In this document: positions 8,441 through 17,626 of the stretch, piece after piece | Numbering within the stretch: the stretch's first letter is position 1 | Layout of the letters: every line of letters starts with the position of its first letter | Source of the DNA: an uncultured Clostridia bacterium | Lineage (GTDB): Bacteria > Bacillota > Clostridia > HGM11514 | DNA: 64,000 bases | Direction: 5' to 3' | Assembly: GCA_934464705.1 (NCBI GenBank) | Contig: CAKSKB010000001.1 | Span: forward strand, 124,001 to 188,000 | The notes under the pieces: model-generated | What the model saw: only the letters and a program-made list of their open reading frames with translations | What the model was told of the DNA's origin: nothing | The model's database searches: none | Made by a program: the position numbers and the translations under genes

Positions 8441-9118
8441 TTGAAAAATCAATTTACATTCAATGATATACTCGGAATAATAATCAAGCGTTGGTGGATA
8501 ATACTTTTGTGCGGCGTAATCGTAGGCTGTGCAGCGTTTGCATATACAGAACTGCTCGTTTCCCCTCTTTATACTTCTAAGGGAACGCTTTATGTAAATA
8601 ACAAAAATCAGAACAATACCAATCAGCTTACAACGGGTGATGTACAGCTTTCGCAGCAGCTTGTAAATACTTATTCGCAGGTGCTCAAAAGCAAAACATT
8701 TTGTCAGAACATCTCGCAAAAGCTGAGCAACGGTCTTTCTGCGGCCGACATACAGGGTATGATAACAATGGAGGGCGTAAACGAAACCGAAATTCTGCAA
8801 ATCAGTGCGGAATCAAAAAATCCGGAAATTGCGAGAGCTGTTGTTCAGGAAATTCTTAACAATGCTCCCGAAGAAATAACAAGAGTTGTCAAGGCAGGTT
8901 CCGTTGAGGTTGTGGATAACGCAACCCTCCCCACAGAACCCTCCTCCCCTAATGTAAGAATAAACACGCTCGTCGGAGTTCTTATTGGTATAGTTCTTTC
9001 TATATTCGTAATCTTCATCCTCGAATTTTTCGATACAACAATCAAAGATGAAGATGAACTGTTTGAAAAATTCAATATTCCGGTGCTTGGAGTTATACCT
9101 AACTTCACTCAGGAATAA
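8441..9118 (+). CDS. Polysaccharide co-polymerase / tyrosine-kinase modulator (CpsC/YwqC-like)
   Basis: A 225-aa Wzz-family protein with a short cytosolic N-terminus, TM1 (about 18-38), an extracellular alpha/beta domain, a Pro-rich stretch (PTEPSSPN) before TM2 (about 176-196), and a cytosolic tail ending in ILGVIP-like GVIPNF. In Gram-positives these proteins set polymer length and activate the cognate BY-kinase. The start is TTG at 8441 with AAAGGAG 10 nt before it. The kinase gene follows directly at 9140, as usual. Confidence 0.9.
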   Translation: MKNQFTFNDILGIIIKRWWIILLCGVIVGCAAFAYTELLVSPLYTSKGTLYVNNKNQNNTNQLTTGDVQLSQQLVNTYSQVLKSKTFCQNISQKLSNGLSAADIQGMITMEGVNETEILQISAESKNPEIARAVVQEILNNAPEEITRVVKAGSVEVVDNATLPTEPSSPNVRINTLVGVLIGIVLSIFVIFILEFFDTTIKDEDELFEKFNIPVLGVIPNFTQE

Positions 9119-9139
9119 AAGAGAAAGGGGTTTACTGAA

Positions 9140-9964
9140 ATGTTCGATTTTCTTCGCAAAGCCGACGAAAAGGAATTTGAAAAGAAAAAGCAGGAATTTG
9201 AGGACAAAATAGTTCATGCAAAAGCAAGACCCATTATAAACAATACAACCTCTTTTTCGGTAAGAGAGGCATATAAAACCGCAAGGACAAATATCATGTT
9301 TGCACTCGGCGACCATGACAGCTGCAAAAAAATTGTTTTCACAAGCGCCTCCCCGGGCGAGGGTAAAACAACAACCTGTATAAATATTGCCGAAACATTT
9401 GCGCAGCGGCCGAATACAAAAGTTTTGCTTGTTGACGGCGACCTTCGCAGACCGAGAGTCAATCAGAGCGTCGGGCTTAAAAATGAAGTCGGGCTTTCAA
9501 ATCTGCTTGCGTCATTTTGCGATTTGCAGACTTTCAAACCGCAGAAAACCGAATATGGATTTGATTGTATAACAGCCGGTTCAATTCCGCCCAACCCGTC
9601 GGAACTCTTAGCTTCGTCAAAGGCAAAGGAAGTATTTGATTATTTTTCGAATTTTTACGATTATATTTTCCTTGATACTCCGCCCGTGACCGTTGTTACC
9701 GACGCAGTTATTTCAAACAATTTTGCGGACGGCGTTGTTATGGTTGTAAGACAGAATTATACAACATATGATATAGTTAACAAAGCAATAAGCACATTGA
9801 AGTATGCAGATTCCAAAATTCTCGGTTTTATACTGAATGATGTTGAAAGCGCAAGTTATAAATACGGCAATAAATATACAAATAAGTATTATAAGGAACA
9901 AGATTCCTATGGGTATTATTACGGCTACGGCTCAACTCCCGACTCTTCCAAGAAGGAAAAATAA
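9140..9964 (+). CDS. Capsular/exopolysaccharide tyrosine-protein kinase (CpsD/YwqD-like BY-kinase)
   Basis: At 274 aa it has Walker A SPGEGKTTT (about 71-79), Walker A' VLLVDGDLRRP (about 95-106) and Walker B FLDTPP. A Tyr-rich C-terminal tail (YKYGNKYTNKYYKEQ.. YGYYYGYG) is the autophosphorylation cluster. BY-kinases work with the membrane modulator encoded just upstream and are dephosphorylated by the PHP phosphatase encoded just downstream. Together they time capsule or EPS polymerisation. No transmembrane segment is seen. Confidence 0.95.
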   Translation: MFDFLRKADEKEFEKKKQEFEDKIVHAKARPIINNTTSFSVREAYKTARTNIMFALGDHDSCKKIVFTSASPGEGKTTTCINIAETFAQRPNTKVLLVDGDLRRPRVNQSVGLKNEVGLSNLLASFCDLQTFKPQKTEYGFDCITAGSIPPNPSELLASSKAKEVFDYFSNFYDYIFLDTPPVTVVTDAVISNNFADGVVMVVRQNYTTYDIVNKAISTLKYADSKILGFILNDVESASYKYGNKYTNKYYKEQDSYGYYYGYGSTPDSSKKEK

Positions 9965-9979
9965 AAAGGTGATGCTTTC

Positions 9980-10702
9980 ATGATTGATTTTCACTCGCAT
10001 TTTCTGCCGGGAATGGACGACGGCGCAAAAGATACCAAAACAGCAATAGAAATGTTGAAATCCGCAAAAAAGCAAGGCGTTGAAACAGTAGTTGCAACGC
10101 CTCATTTTTATTGCGACGGCAAAACGGTTGACTCATTTTTGAGAAAACGCACCGCAGCTTATAATCATCTTATGAAGCGCATTGTCGAGCAGGGGGAAGA
10201 AAACAATATTCCGAAAATAAAACTCGGATGCGAAGTTCATCTGAGCATATCTCTCGGCGAACTTGAAGATGTTGATAAACTTTGCCTTGAAGGAACAGAC
10301 TATCTTTTGCTTGAAATGCCGTATCAGCACTGGCAGCCGTGGATGTTTGATATGATATATTCTGTTTCAACGCAATTTAAGGTTATCCCGGTAATGGCGC
10401 ATATCGAACGCTATGCCCCGATTAACAAAAAAATCGAAGTGTATTACAATCTGTTTAATATGCAGGTTCTCGGTCAGGCAAATGCGGAAGGCTTTCTTGA
10501 TTTCCGCTCACGGCAGTTTTTATCAAAACTCATAAGGCGAAACTGCATCCATGTAATCGGTTCGGATATGCATAACATGTCTTCCCGTCCGCCGAAAATG
10601 GAAGAAGCGGCTGTAAAAATTAAGAAAAAATTCGGTACGGATTTTTTTGAATCACTCGAACATAATACAATTAAAATATTTAATAATGAGCGAATAAAAT
10701 AA
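9980..10702 (+). CDS. PHP-type protein-tyrosine phosphatase (CpsB/YwqE-like)
   Basis: A 240-aa metal-dependent PHP hydrolase. It begins MIDFHSHFLPGMDDGA (metal-binding HSH and the DDGA motif) and carries VATPHFY, MAHIERY and IGSDMHN, all metal-ligand regions of the family. It removes phosphate from the Tyr cluster of the adjacent BY-kinase. It is the last gene of the three-gene module, with a 15-nt gap to the kinase and a terminator right at its stop. Confidence 0.95.
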   Translation: MIDFHSHFLPGMDDGAKDTKTAIEMLKSAKKQGVETVVATPHFYCDGKTVDSFLRKRTAAYNHLMKRIVEQGEENNIPKIKLGCEVHLSISLGELEDVDKLCLEGTDYLLLEMPYQHWQPWMFDMIYSVSTQFKVIPVMAHIERYAPINKKIEVYYNLFNMQVLGQANAEGFLDFRSRQFLSKLIRRNCIHVIGSDMHNMSSRPPKMEEAAVKIKKKFGTDFFESLEHNTIKIFNNERIK

Positions 10703-10736
10703 TCACATCGGTTTTGCACCGATGTGATTGCTTTTT
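10701..10736 (+). terminator. Bidirectional terminator between convergent operons
   Basis: An 11-bp stem AATCACATCGG / CCGATGTGATT with a 7-nt loop then GCTTTTTAAAT. It overlaps the stop of the phosphatase gene and touches the end of the convergent ECF fusion gene. The minus side is followed by ATTATTTTATTC, so it may serve both. Confidence 0.8.
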
Positions 10737-13269
10737 AAATATCGTATTTAATCTTAATCCTCCCAAGCTTTTGCAGCATGGGTTCAGCTATGAAATAAAG
10801 GAAAAACACAGTTGCAAAGGCATGCACCAAATCCATAGGTATTCCCGGAATATACGATGCTATGAGCATTGAAAGCGTAGGTTTCGGCTGAGTCATTAAA
10901 ACAGAAGCCGGATTCATTATACCTCCGTAAATTACAAACACCGACAGAAACCCAAAAACACAAAGCGACAACCGTGTAATCCGAAATTTTTTTTCGCCAA
11001 ACAGCAATCCGGATAAAAAACCGATAATGCCGAAAGCAAACATCTGCCAGGGCGTCCACGGTCCCTGACCGAGAAAGAAATTTGATAAAAATGAGCTTGC
11101 CGCTCCGACCATAAATCCCCTCTCGCTGCCGAAAGCAATTCCGGATATTATAACGAGTGCCGCCAATGGCTTGTACTGCGGCAAAAAGAAAAACGCAAGT
11201 CTGCCCACTGCCGCAATTGCACACATGGCGCTTATAATCACGATTTCCCTTGCTGCGGGTTTTGATTTTTCAAACCTCACCGCAACGGCAAGCAAGGTTT
11301 CTAAAATTATCAGCATGCTTATAAAGTAATACTTCCTGTCGTCAAACAGATACACCCCCGAAAGCACAGTCACGGGAATCAGCAAAAGCAGTATTGCAGC
11401 GGAAAGCCTGTTCCTTTTACCGTGTTTTATATTCACGGGCAAAGAAAACAGAATTTCTTTTTGCGGAACGAAGCAAACAACCGAGAAAAAAGCAAGAAAA
11501 ATGCTTGCAATTTGAAAAACAACATTTCTGAAATCCTCATATTTTCCGCAAAGCTTAAATTGAACAGTCAAAAAAAGCAATGCAAAAATTATTCCGCCGA
11601 AAAAGTTTGATTTAGGTTTTTGCGGAGGCTTTGAATCTTCGTGCGGCTCTTTATCATCAGGTGTTTCTATATTATTTTTATGAGGTTTTTTACCGAGAGA
11701 TTCGAGAATATCCTCCGGCAAAACAGCGCCGCAGATAATACCGGCTGACATCTTGGCAGCCGCAGTTGTATAAAAATTACTGTCGGAAAACACATTTGTC
11801 GGAGTTCCGACACTGACAAGCTGCCCGCCGAAAAGTATAGCGCACCTATCGGAAAATCTCGCACAAAATTCAATATCATGCGAAACCGTAATGACAGATT
11901 TGTTGCGTTCGCAAAGCCTTTTAAGCAATTCGCCCAAATCGGATTTGAAGGAAAAATCAAGGCCCTTTGTTGGTTCGTCAAGCAAAATGACATCAGGTTC
12001 GGTAAGCAAAACCATTGCAAGACCGAGCCGCTGCTGTTCGCCGCCCGAAAGGTCATACGGATGCCTTTGCCGAAACTTATCAAGACCGCAGAATTTCATA
12101 ATATATTCTGCATTACCGGCGTCCACAGTCAAATCATACAGTTCCTCCATGACAGTATTTTTGGTAAAGAGCGTCCGGGGATTTTGCGGCAGCATGGAAA
12201 TTTTGCAATCACAGATACATTTTCCCCGATATGCACGGTTAATCCCGCCAATAACGGAGAGCGCAGTGGACTTTCCGCTGCCGTTTGCGCCTACTATGGA
12301 AAAAATTTCGCCTTTTTTTATATCTAATGTTAAGCCTTTCAGAATATCTTCCGAATTCTTATCATATCTGAACCAAATATTTTTTACCGAAAGCGCAGTG
12401 CTTCCGAAAGTTCTTTCTTCTTTTCCGATTTCGTTTATCTCTTTGCCGGACACATAGTTCGCAAGCCATTCTCTTCCGCCGCGAACCGTAAGCGGAATAT
12501 CGTCCGTAAATTCCGCCGCAACCCTCGAAGGAGTGGGAAATGACATAAAGACATCCGGATTTTTATTATATACTTTCAGAGCAGCAGATTTAGGCGGCGC
12601 GTCGCATATTATTTTGCCTCCGTCCATTACCAGCACACGGTCGGATATGGGCAGAACCTCTTCGAGCCTGTGTTCCGAAATAATAACAGTTGTGCCGAAC
12701 TCTCTGTTTATCTCATAAACGGTATTTAAAAATCTGCTTGCAGAGAGAGGATCAAGCCTGCTTGTAGGTTCGTCCAAAATCAAAATTTGCGGTTTCATGA
12801 CCATGACCGAAGCAAGATTCAACAGCTGTTTCTGCCCGCCGGAAAGTTCGGAAGTTGTTTTTTCAAGCCAATTATGAATGCCGAAATAAAGAGCAGTTTC
12901 AGCGATTCTTTTTTGCATTTCGCACGGTTCAACGCCAATAGATTCTGCCCCGAACGCAAGTTCATGCCAGACTTTATCAGTAACAATCTGAGAATCGGGG
13001 TCCTGCATAACAAAACCTATTTGCGACGCTTGTTCCCTTTCTGATAATTCTGAAATTGATTTTTCGCCGAAAGTTATACTTCCGCGCAAATTTCCGTGCG
13101 GAGAAATAACGGGTTTCAAAAGTCTTAAAAGCGTTGTTTTTCCGCAGCCCGACTTTCCGCATACGGTCACAAACTCGCCTTTTTTTATATTAAAGGAAAC
13201 TCCGCACAATGACGGTTCATCGCTTTCAGGATAATAAAATGTTAAATTTTCCGTTTTAATGCCGTCCAT
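10735..13269 (-). CDS. ECF transporter: two ATPase domains fused to an S component (EcfA-EcfA-S)
   Basis: 844 aa. ABC domain 1 has Walker A GKSGCGKT (38-45), signature LSGGQKQ and Walker B LILDEPTSRLD. ABC domain 2 has GANGSGKST (about 328), LSGGEQQRLG and ILLDEPTKGLD. A charged linker (about 515-560) leads to hydrophobic segments, and the last about 165 residues form an ECF S-component with the stretch NFFLGQGPWTPWQMFA. That stretch is found in S components often linked to DUF4430 proteins and thought to carry cobalamin. Having both ATPases and the S unit on one chain is unusual. GGAGG precedes the ATG, which lies 28 bp inside the EcfT gene. Substrate is inferred, not shown. Confidence 0.85.
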   Translation of the reverse strand: MDGIKTENLTFYYPESDEPSLCGVSFNIKKGEFVTVCGKSGCGKTTLLRLLKPVISPHGNLRGSITFGEKSISELSEREQASQIGFVMQDPDSQIVTDKVWHELAFGAESIGVEPCEMQKRIAETALYFGIHNWLEKTTSELSGGQKQLLNLASVMVMKPQILILDEPTSRLDPLSASRFLNTVYEINREFGTTVIISEHRLEEVLPISDRVLVMDGGKIICDAPPKSAALKVYNKNPDVFMSFPTPSRVAAEFTDDIPLTVRGGREWLANYVSGKEINEIGKEERTFGSTALSVKNIWFRYDKNSEDILKGLTLDIKKGEIFSIVGANGSGKSTALSVIGGINRAYRGKCICDCKISMLPQNPRTLFTKNTVMEELYDLTVDAGNAEYIMKFCGLDKFRQRHPYDLSGGEQQRLGLAMVLLTEPDVILLDEPTKGLDFSFKSDLGELLKRLCERNKSVITVSHDIEFCARFSDRCAILFGGQLVSVGTPTNVFSDSNFYTTAAAKMSAGIICGAVLPEDILESLGKKPHKNNIETPDDKEPHEDSKPPQKPKSNFFGGIIFALLFLTVQFKLCGKYEDFRNVVFQIASIFLAFFSVVCFVPQKEILFSLPVNIKHGKRNRLSAAILLLLIPVTVLSGVYLFDDRKYYFISMLIILETLLAVAVRFEKSKPAAREIVIISAMCAIAAVGRLAFFFLPQYKPLAALVIISGIAFGSERGFMVGAASSFLSNFFLGQGPWTPWQMFAFGIIGFLSGLLFGEKKFRITRLSLCVFGFLSVFVIYGGIMNPASVLMTQPKPTLSMLIASYIPGIPMDLVHAFATVFFLYFIAEPMLQKLGRIKIKYDI

Positions 13270-14114
13270 CTTGCCGCCTCCCTTATTTCAATAATACTCG
13301 GCAGCAGACACAGTACCGCATAAACCGCAAATACCGACATGCTGTACGGTGAAATATGCCCTGCGGAAAACGAAGGGAAATATGTATACCTCATTGCACC
13401 GCACATTCCGCCTGCAATAATATAAAACAGGCAAAAAATATTAATTCCGAGTATCAGCTTATCACGGAACTCAAATTTAAAAACCGTATACATTGTACGG
13501 TTTCCGCATGAAAATCCCCTGCTTTTCATGCTGTCGGCAGTATCCGCCGAGTTTTCAAGTGTCATGGATATAAGCGCCGAAATTTCGCTCAAACCGCATT
13601 TTAATTGAGAAATAAAACCGCTGCCGCATTTGCCGAGAGATTTTTGCGCATTCTTTATTTCCCGATAATTTTCTTTAAGTTTCGGAACAAACCGCAAAGC
13701 CATAGAAAACACAAGTGCAACAGACGGAGAAAGCTTACCGAAAATATACATAAGTTTATCCGAGGTTACAATTTTGTTAAATGCCGAAAACCACAAAACA
13801 ACACATGCAAGCATCGCTCCCGAAGCAGCACCGTAAATAACCGATTCGAGAGTTAACGGGTTTCCGCTTTGGAAATACATGAGTATTGTTGCTCCCTCGT
13901 GATTAAAAAGCGGATTCAGCAAAACGCTTAAAGCAAAAACAGGCACAGCCAAAAATACCACCCGCTTTTTTTCGCAAACCATAAACGAATATAAAAGGCT
14001 CCCCATAAAAGATGCGGCAAGGCAAAAAGGGTTCATAAGAACTACCGAAAAAAGCATTACAGATATGAAATAAACAATATTAACAAGCGGATGAAATCGT
14101 TTAAATTCAGTCAT
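13242..14114 (-). CDS. ECF transporter transmembrane component EcfT (CbiQ-like)
   Basis: A 290-aa CbiQ-family membrane subunit that couples the ATPases to the S component. It has five or six hydrophobic segments and the Ala-Arg-Gly-type coupling motifs: the first region is ALRFVPKLKENY and the second SMKSRGFSCG (R-G motif). It starts 4 nt after the DUF4430 gene and overlaps the EcfA-A-S gene by 28 bp, which indicates translational coupling. No clear Shine-Dalgarno is seen for its ATG at 14114. Confidence 0.9.
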   Translation of the reverse strand: MTEFKRFHPLVNIVYFISVMLFSVVLMNPFCLAASFMGSLLYSFMVCEKKRVVFLAVPVFALSVLLNPLFNHEGATILMYFQSGNPLTLESVIYGAASGAMLACVVLWFSAFNKIVTSDKLMYIFGKLSPSVALVFSMALRFVPKLKENYREIKNAQKSLGKCGSGFISQLKCGLSEISALISMTLENSADTADSMKSRGFSCGNRTMYTVFKFEFRDKLILGINIFCLFYIIAGGMCGAMRYTYFPSFSAGHISPYSMSVFAVYAVLCLLPSIIEIREAARWTALKRKI

Positions 14115-14118
14115 AAAG

Positions 14119-14820
14119 CTAATTAGCGGCGTTGCTGCCGCCTATATCCCTTCCTAAATTACAGGTGTAAAGAAACTCTATTTTATCCCCCGGCGAAACT
14201 TTGAATTCGCTGCAGCCGTACTTCGGAAACTCACCGTTAACCCTGTACATCCACCCCGAAAGCTCTCCGCAGTCAAATTCATAGAGATTCCCTATTCCTT
14301 CAATATAAATATTATCATAAGCAGGCGTTTTTGAAAACTCCATATGTATCTTGTGGCTCTGCATTTCGCGAAGAAGTATGTCAAAAACGCTGTCACCGTC
14401 CTTAATCTCAGCTTTGGTTTCCGGGAAAATCAAACCGTCGGACGGAACAATTCCCTCTTTGTCCGAATTAACCTTACCCACCGCCGCATCACAGCGAACA
14501 GTTAAAGTGCAGGTATTTTCCGCCTTTTCCGAAATTTCGGGCTCTGTTGCTTTTGGTGTGTCATCAGCCGGCAGTGGCTGTGAATCGCCGTCTGCTAAAG
14601 AATCATTTTTTTCTTCTTTCTGTACTTCCGAAGCTTCACCGCTGTCACCGTGAGCAGGCTTGTAAGTTTCTTTAATCTTCACACCCGAGGGCTTTTCCTC
14701 TTTTTGAACAACATTATTATTCTTCGGAAGAGGGTCACTTTTCTCAAAATCGGCAAAATAAACCGCAGCTAAGAGAGCAGCTATTAAAACCGCCAAAATT
14801 ACCTTAATATATTTTTTCAT
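14119..14820 (-). CDS. Membrane-anchored DUF4430 (transcobalamin C-terminal-like) protein
   Basis: 233 aa. One N-terminal membrane anchor (about 4-22), then a low-complexity Lys/Glu/Pro linker (25-105), then a DUF4430 domain (about 108-228). The family signature is clear: VFDILLREM, GELSGWMYRVNG, YGCSEFKVSPGDKIEFLY. This Pfam family (PF14478) corresponds to the C-terminal beta domain of eukaryotic transcobalamin/intrinsic factor. It overlaps the upstream barrel gene by the ATGA arrangement. I infer that it is one half of a surface vitamin B12-type binding pair, presenting ligand to the ECF transporter encoded downstream. Confidence 0.85.
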   Translation of the reverse strand: MKKYIKVILAVLIAALLAAVYFADFEKSDPLPKNNNVVQKEEKPSGVKIKETYKPAHGDSGEASEVQKEEKNDSLADGDSQPLPADDTPKATEPEISEKAENTCTLTVRCDAAVGKVNSDKEGIVPSDGLIFPETKAEIKDGDSVFDILLREMQSHKIHMEFSKTPAYDNIYIEGIGNLYEFDCGELSGWMYRVNGEFPKYGCSEFKVSPGDKIEFLYTCNLGRDIGGSNAAN

Positions 14821-16265
14821 AATTTGTTACCAACCTCAAGCAAATTATAAATCATAACCGCCATTTCCGCACGGGTAACGGTCTTTTTAGGTTCATAATC
14901 GCTGCCCGCATTTTCAAAAATTCCGCAGTTTATGCAAAAATCAAAAGCATCTGCCGCCCAATCCGAAACCCGTGAGTTTAGACGGGAATACGAAATATTA
15001 ACATATTCCGAAGGCAAAACACCGCAGACTTCCGCCGCCCCCGCAAGCATTACCGCAGCTTGTTCACGGTTGATAAGCTCATTCGGAAAAAACTCGGTTT
15101 CCGACACACCGTTCACTATCCCGTGCCTGAATGCTGCACAAACCGTAGAAAAAAACCAGTCACCGGGCGTGACATCGGCAAATATACTTTCGGATTCCGG
15201 AGGTATTTCAAGCGCATTTACGGCAATTGTAGCAAACTCGGCACGGGTTATATGGTCTTCGGGGGCAAAAATCCCGTTGGATTTACCGCTTACTATACCG
15301 CACTTTGCAAGGTATTCTATTTTTTCCATGCCGTTTATATCGGATAAATCCGAAAAAATATCACTCTCAACATCGCTCATATCAAAAACCGGGGCCGCAC
15401 CGGAATTAAACCTTTCCATAGCGGCATATGCCAAAAGCGCCTGCTCGGTCGCCATTTGATTTGAATTGTCAGTTTCATTTGTGTGGCGGAAACCGCCGTC
15501 GGAGTTTTTAAAAGATTCAAATCCCTGATATACCGATTTTCCGCCGTTTCTTGAAAACTCATACGGAGAAATTCCGAGACTGCAAAGAGCAACAATGACC
15601 TGCGATGAACTTTCTGAACTTTCCGTACCGCCATAAGAAAACAGACCGTTATCATTGATGGCATTTTTAAGAAAAGCAACCCCGTTATCAACCGCATCCG
15701 TATTCATTTCTTTATACGGTGCAAGCGCCGTGAGCGCCATTGCGGTCATATCAGGGTCTGAATCGCCGCCCGCAATCGACCATCCGCCGTCGGAATTTTG
15801 CCGGCTTATAATAATATCCTTGTAATCATCGGTAACCGCCGAACCGCTGCCGCAGGCATTAAGTGCAATCAGCGCCCATACGCTGCCGTTCAGCCCCTGC
15901 GATGATGTGCGGCTGACATCATTGAGTTTTTCGAGCAAATTATATTTCCCGACAATACCGAAGGGCTTACCGAGCGCCGCAAGCGCAATCAGCGCTCTTG
16001 AATAATCCGTATACTTGCGGCTAAGTTCGCCGTTTTTCTCATTGAGCGCGGTTGACAGCGCAGAAATATAACTGTCACCGTAGTCCTTCGGCAAATCATA
16101 TCCCAACCTCACCAAACCAATCAGCGCCCACTCCCCTCCGACGGAAGAAACAGAAGGCACCGAAACTTTAGCATATACATATTCCGCAGTATTATCGCCA
16201 TCGCCGAAAACGGCAAGCGAAGAAAAGCATAAAATCAGGCACAAAGCAAAACAAACACGCCTCAT
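14817..16265 (-). CDS. SLH-anchored alpha/alpha-barrel protein (terpene-cyclase-like / transcobalamin N-terminal-like)
   Basis: 482 aa with a signal peptide (MRRVCFALCLILCFSS). Residues about 35-300 carry repeated helix motifs such as WALIALNACG, DGGWSIAGGDSDPDMTAMALTAL and DGGFRHT..SNQMATEQALLAYAA, the QW/prenyltransferase-type repeats of alpha6/alpha6 barrels. Three S-layer homology domains follow (ITRAEFATIAVNAL, INREQAAVMLAGA, VTRAEMAVMIYNLL). SLH repeats tether the protein to secondary cell-wall polymer. Eukaryotic intrinsic factor has the same kind of barrel N-terminal to a DUF4430-like domain, here encoded by the next gene. Start at 16265: AAGGA lies 9 nt before this ATG, while an ATG in the same frame upstream lacks spacing. 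Confidence 0.85.
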   Translation of the reverse strand: MRRVCFALCLILCFSSLAVFGDGDNTAEYVYAKVSVPSVSSVGGEWALIGLVRLGYDLPKDYGDSYISALSTALNEKNGELSRKYTDYSRALIALAALGKPFGIVGKYNLLEKLNDVSRTSSQGLNGSVWALIALNACGSGSAVTDDYKDIIISRQNSDGGWSIAGGDSDPDMTAMALTALAPYKEMNTDAVDNGVAFLKNAINDNGLFSYGGTESSESSSQVIVALCSLGISPYEFSRNGGKSVYQGFESFKNSDGGFRHTNETDNSNQMATEQALLAYAAMERFNSGAAPVFDMSDVESDIFSDLSDINGMEKIEYLAKCGIVSGKSNGIFAPEDHITRAEFATIAVNALEIPPESESIFADVTPGDWFFSTVCAAFRHGIVNGVSETEFFPNELINREQAAVMLAGAAEVCGVLPSEYVNISYSRLNSRVSDWAADAFDFCINCGIFENAGSDYEPKKTVTRAEMAVMIYNLLEVGNKL

Positions 16266-16270
16266 CAATA

Positions 16271-17626
16271 TCATTCCTTTGTTCTCGTAAGATTTTTTAC
16301 CCAGCGATAGCTGTTGCCGTAAATTGCCGCCGGAATACATTTAAGATACTGGTCGCAGTTAAGAAGGATAAGAACCGCAACCGGCGAAAGCTTAAATACA
16401 AATGCGGCAAGCAGCGAAAGCGGTACACAAACACACCATATTGCAACAAAATCCATAATCATAACAAATTTTGTATCTCCGCCGCCTCTTATAACACCGA
16501 TATTCATGCACATCTGATACGACATAAACACCAGCACCGTAGCCTCGATTATCATAAATACGCCTGCCAAACTCTCGGTTTCCGGCGAAAGATTATAAAG
16601 GCTCAGGAACGGCTTTCGTATAAAAAACAGAATTGAACCTATAGAAATACCGATAGCAATAAAGAGCACCTGAAGCGTTCTCACATACTCTTTCAGAACG
16701 CTCATGTTACCGCTGCCGACAGCCTTGCCGATTATTATTGACGCCGCCGAAGCCGCCCCCACCGATGTAACCTTCAAAAACAGAAATACGGTTGACGAAA
16801 TAGAATGTGCAGCAATTGCATTTGATGACATATGCCCCAAAATAACCGTTTGAAGCGCCGTGTTAAGCCCCCACAGAAATCCCGTTATAAGAACGGGAAC
16901 GCTGACCTTCATAAAATCCTTTGTAAGCTCAACGCTGATATTTTTAAATTCGGAAACTCTCCACCCGATAATTTTATCTTTTTTCAATATGTAAAACGAA
17001 ACAATAATAAATTCAAGTATTCTCGCAGTGAGTGTACCTATTGCGGCACCTTTTACGCCAAGCTCCGGGAATCCGAAATTGCCCTTGATTAAAAGGAAAT
17101 TAATTGTACAGTTTACAATCAGAGAAATAACGGATGTATACAGCGCTATGCTGACCTTTTCAACAGTCCTCAAGCCGCCGAGCAGCACATTGGTAACCGC
17201 AAAAAACGGGTAAGTAAAGCGGATAATCAGAAGATATTTTACACCCTCTTTTATTATTGCACCGTCATTTGTAAAAATGCCAACTGCGCCCCTCGGAAAA
17301 AGCGACACAAGCGAAAAAAGTATAACAACAATAGCCGCAGCACCGCAAAAGGCAACGGACATGATTTTCCTGATCGGCTCTGTATTTTTTTGTCCCCAGT
17401 ACTGGCTTCCGAGAATAATAATGCTGTTGCTGACAGCAAAAACAAGCTGCTGAAGTATAAACTGAATCTGATTTACCGCGGCAACTCCGGAAAGTGCGGT
17501 TTCGCTGTAACCGCCGAGCATAATGTTATCGGCAAGATTAACGCTCAGGACCACAGCCTGTTCAAGCATAAGAGTGAGCGTCAAAATTGCAAACGACTTA
17601 TAAAATTTTTTATCTTTTGTAAACAT
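16271..17626 (-). CDS. MATE family efflux transporter
   Basis: A 451-aa polytopic membrane protein with twelve predicted helices in the MATE arrangement. It has conserved pieces such as LADNIMLGGYSETALSGVAAVNQI near the N-terminus and GAAIGTLTAR in the middle. These export organic cations or drugs in exchange for Na+ or H+. The ATG at 17626 has GGAGG 6 nt before it and lies 17 nt inside the end of ribF. Five nucleotides separate its stop from the next start, so it is part of the nrnA-truB-ribF transcript. Substrate unknown. Confidence 0.9.
   Translation of the reverse strand: MFTKDKKFYKSFAILTLTLMLEQAVVLSVNLADNIMLGGYSETALSGVAAVNQIQFILQQLVFAVSNSIIILGSQYWGQKNTEPIRKIMSVAFCGAAAIVVILFSLVSLFPRGAVGIFTNDGAIIKEGVKYLLIIRFTYPFFAVTNVLLGGLRTVEKVSIALYTSVISLIVNCTINFLLIKGNFGFPELGVKGAAIGTLTARILEFIIVSFYILKKDKIIGWRVSEFKNISVELTKDFMKVSVPVLITGFLWGLNTALQTVILGHMSSNAIAAHSISSTVFLFLKVTSVGAASAASIIIGKAVGSGNMSVLKEYVRTLQVLFIAIGISIGSILFFIRKPFLSLYNLSPETESLAGVFMIIEATVLVFMSYQMCMNIGVIRGGGDTKFVMIMDFVAIWCVCVPLSLLAAFVFKLSPVAVLILLNCDQYLKCIPAAIYGNSYRWVKNLTRTKE

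Noticed and set aside
16265..16340. Cobalamin riboswitch before the barrel/DUF4430/ECF genes
   Set aside because: Only a few bases separate these genes from the MATE gene, and no B12-box sequence is visible there or in the operon leader.
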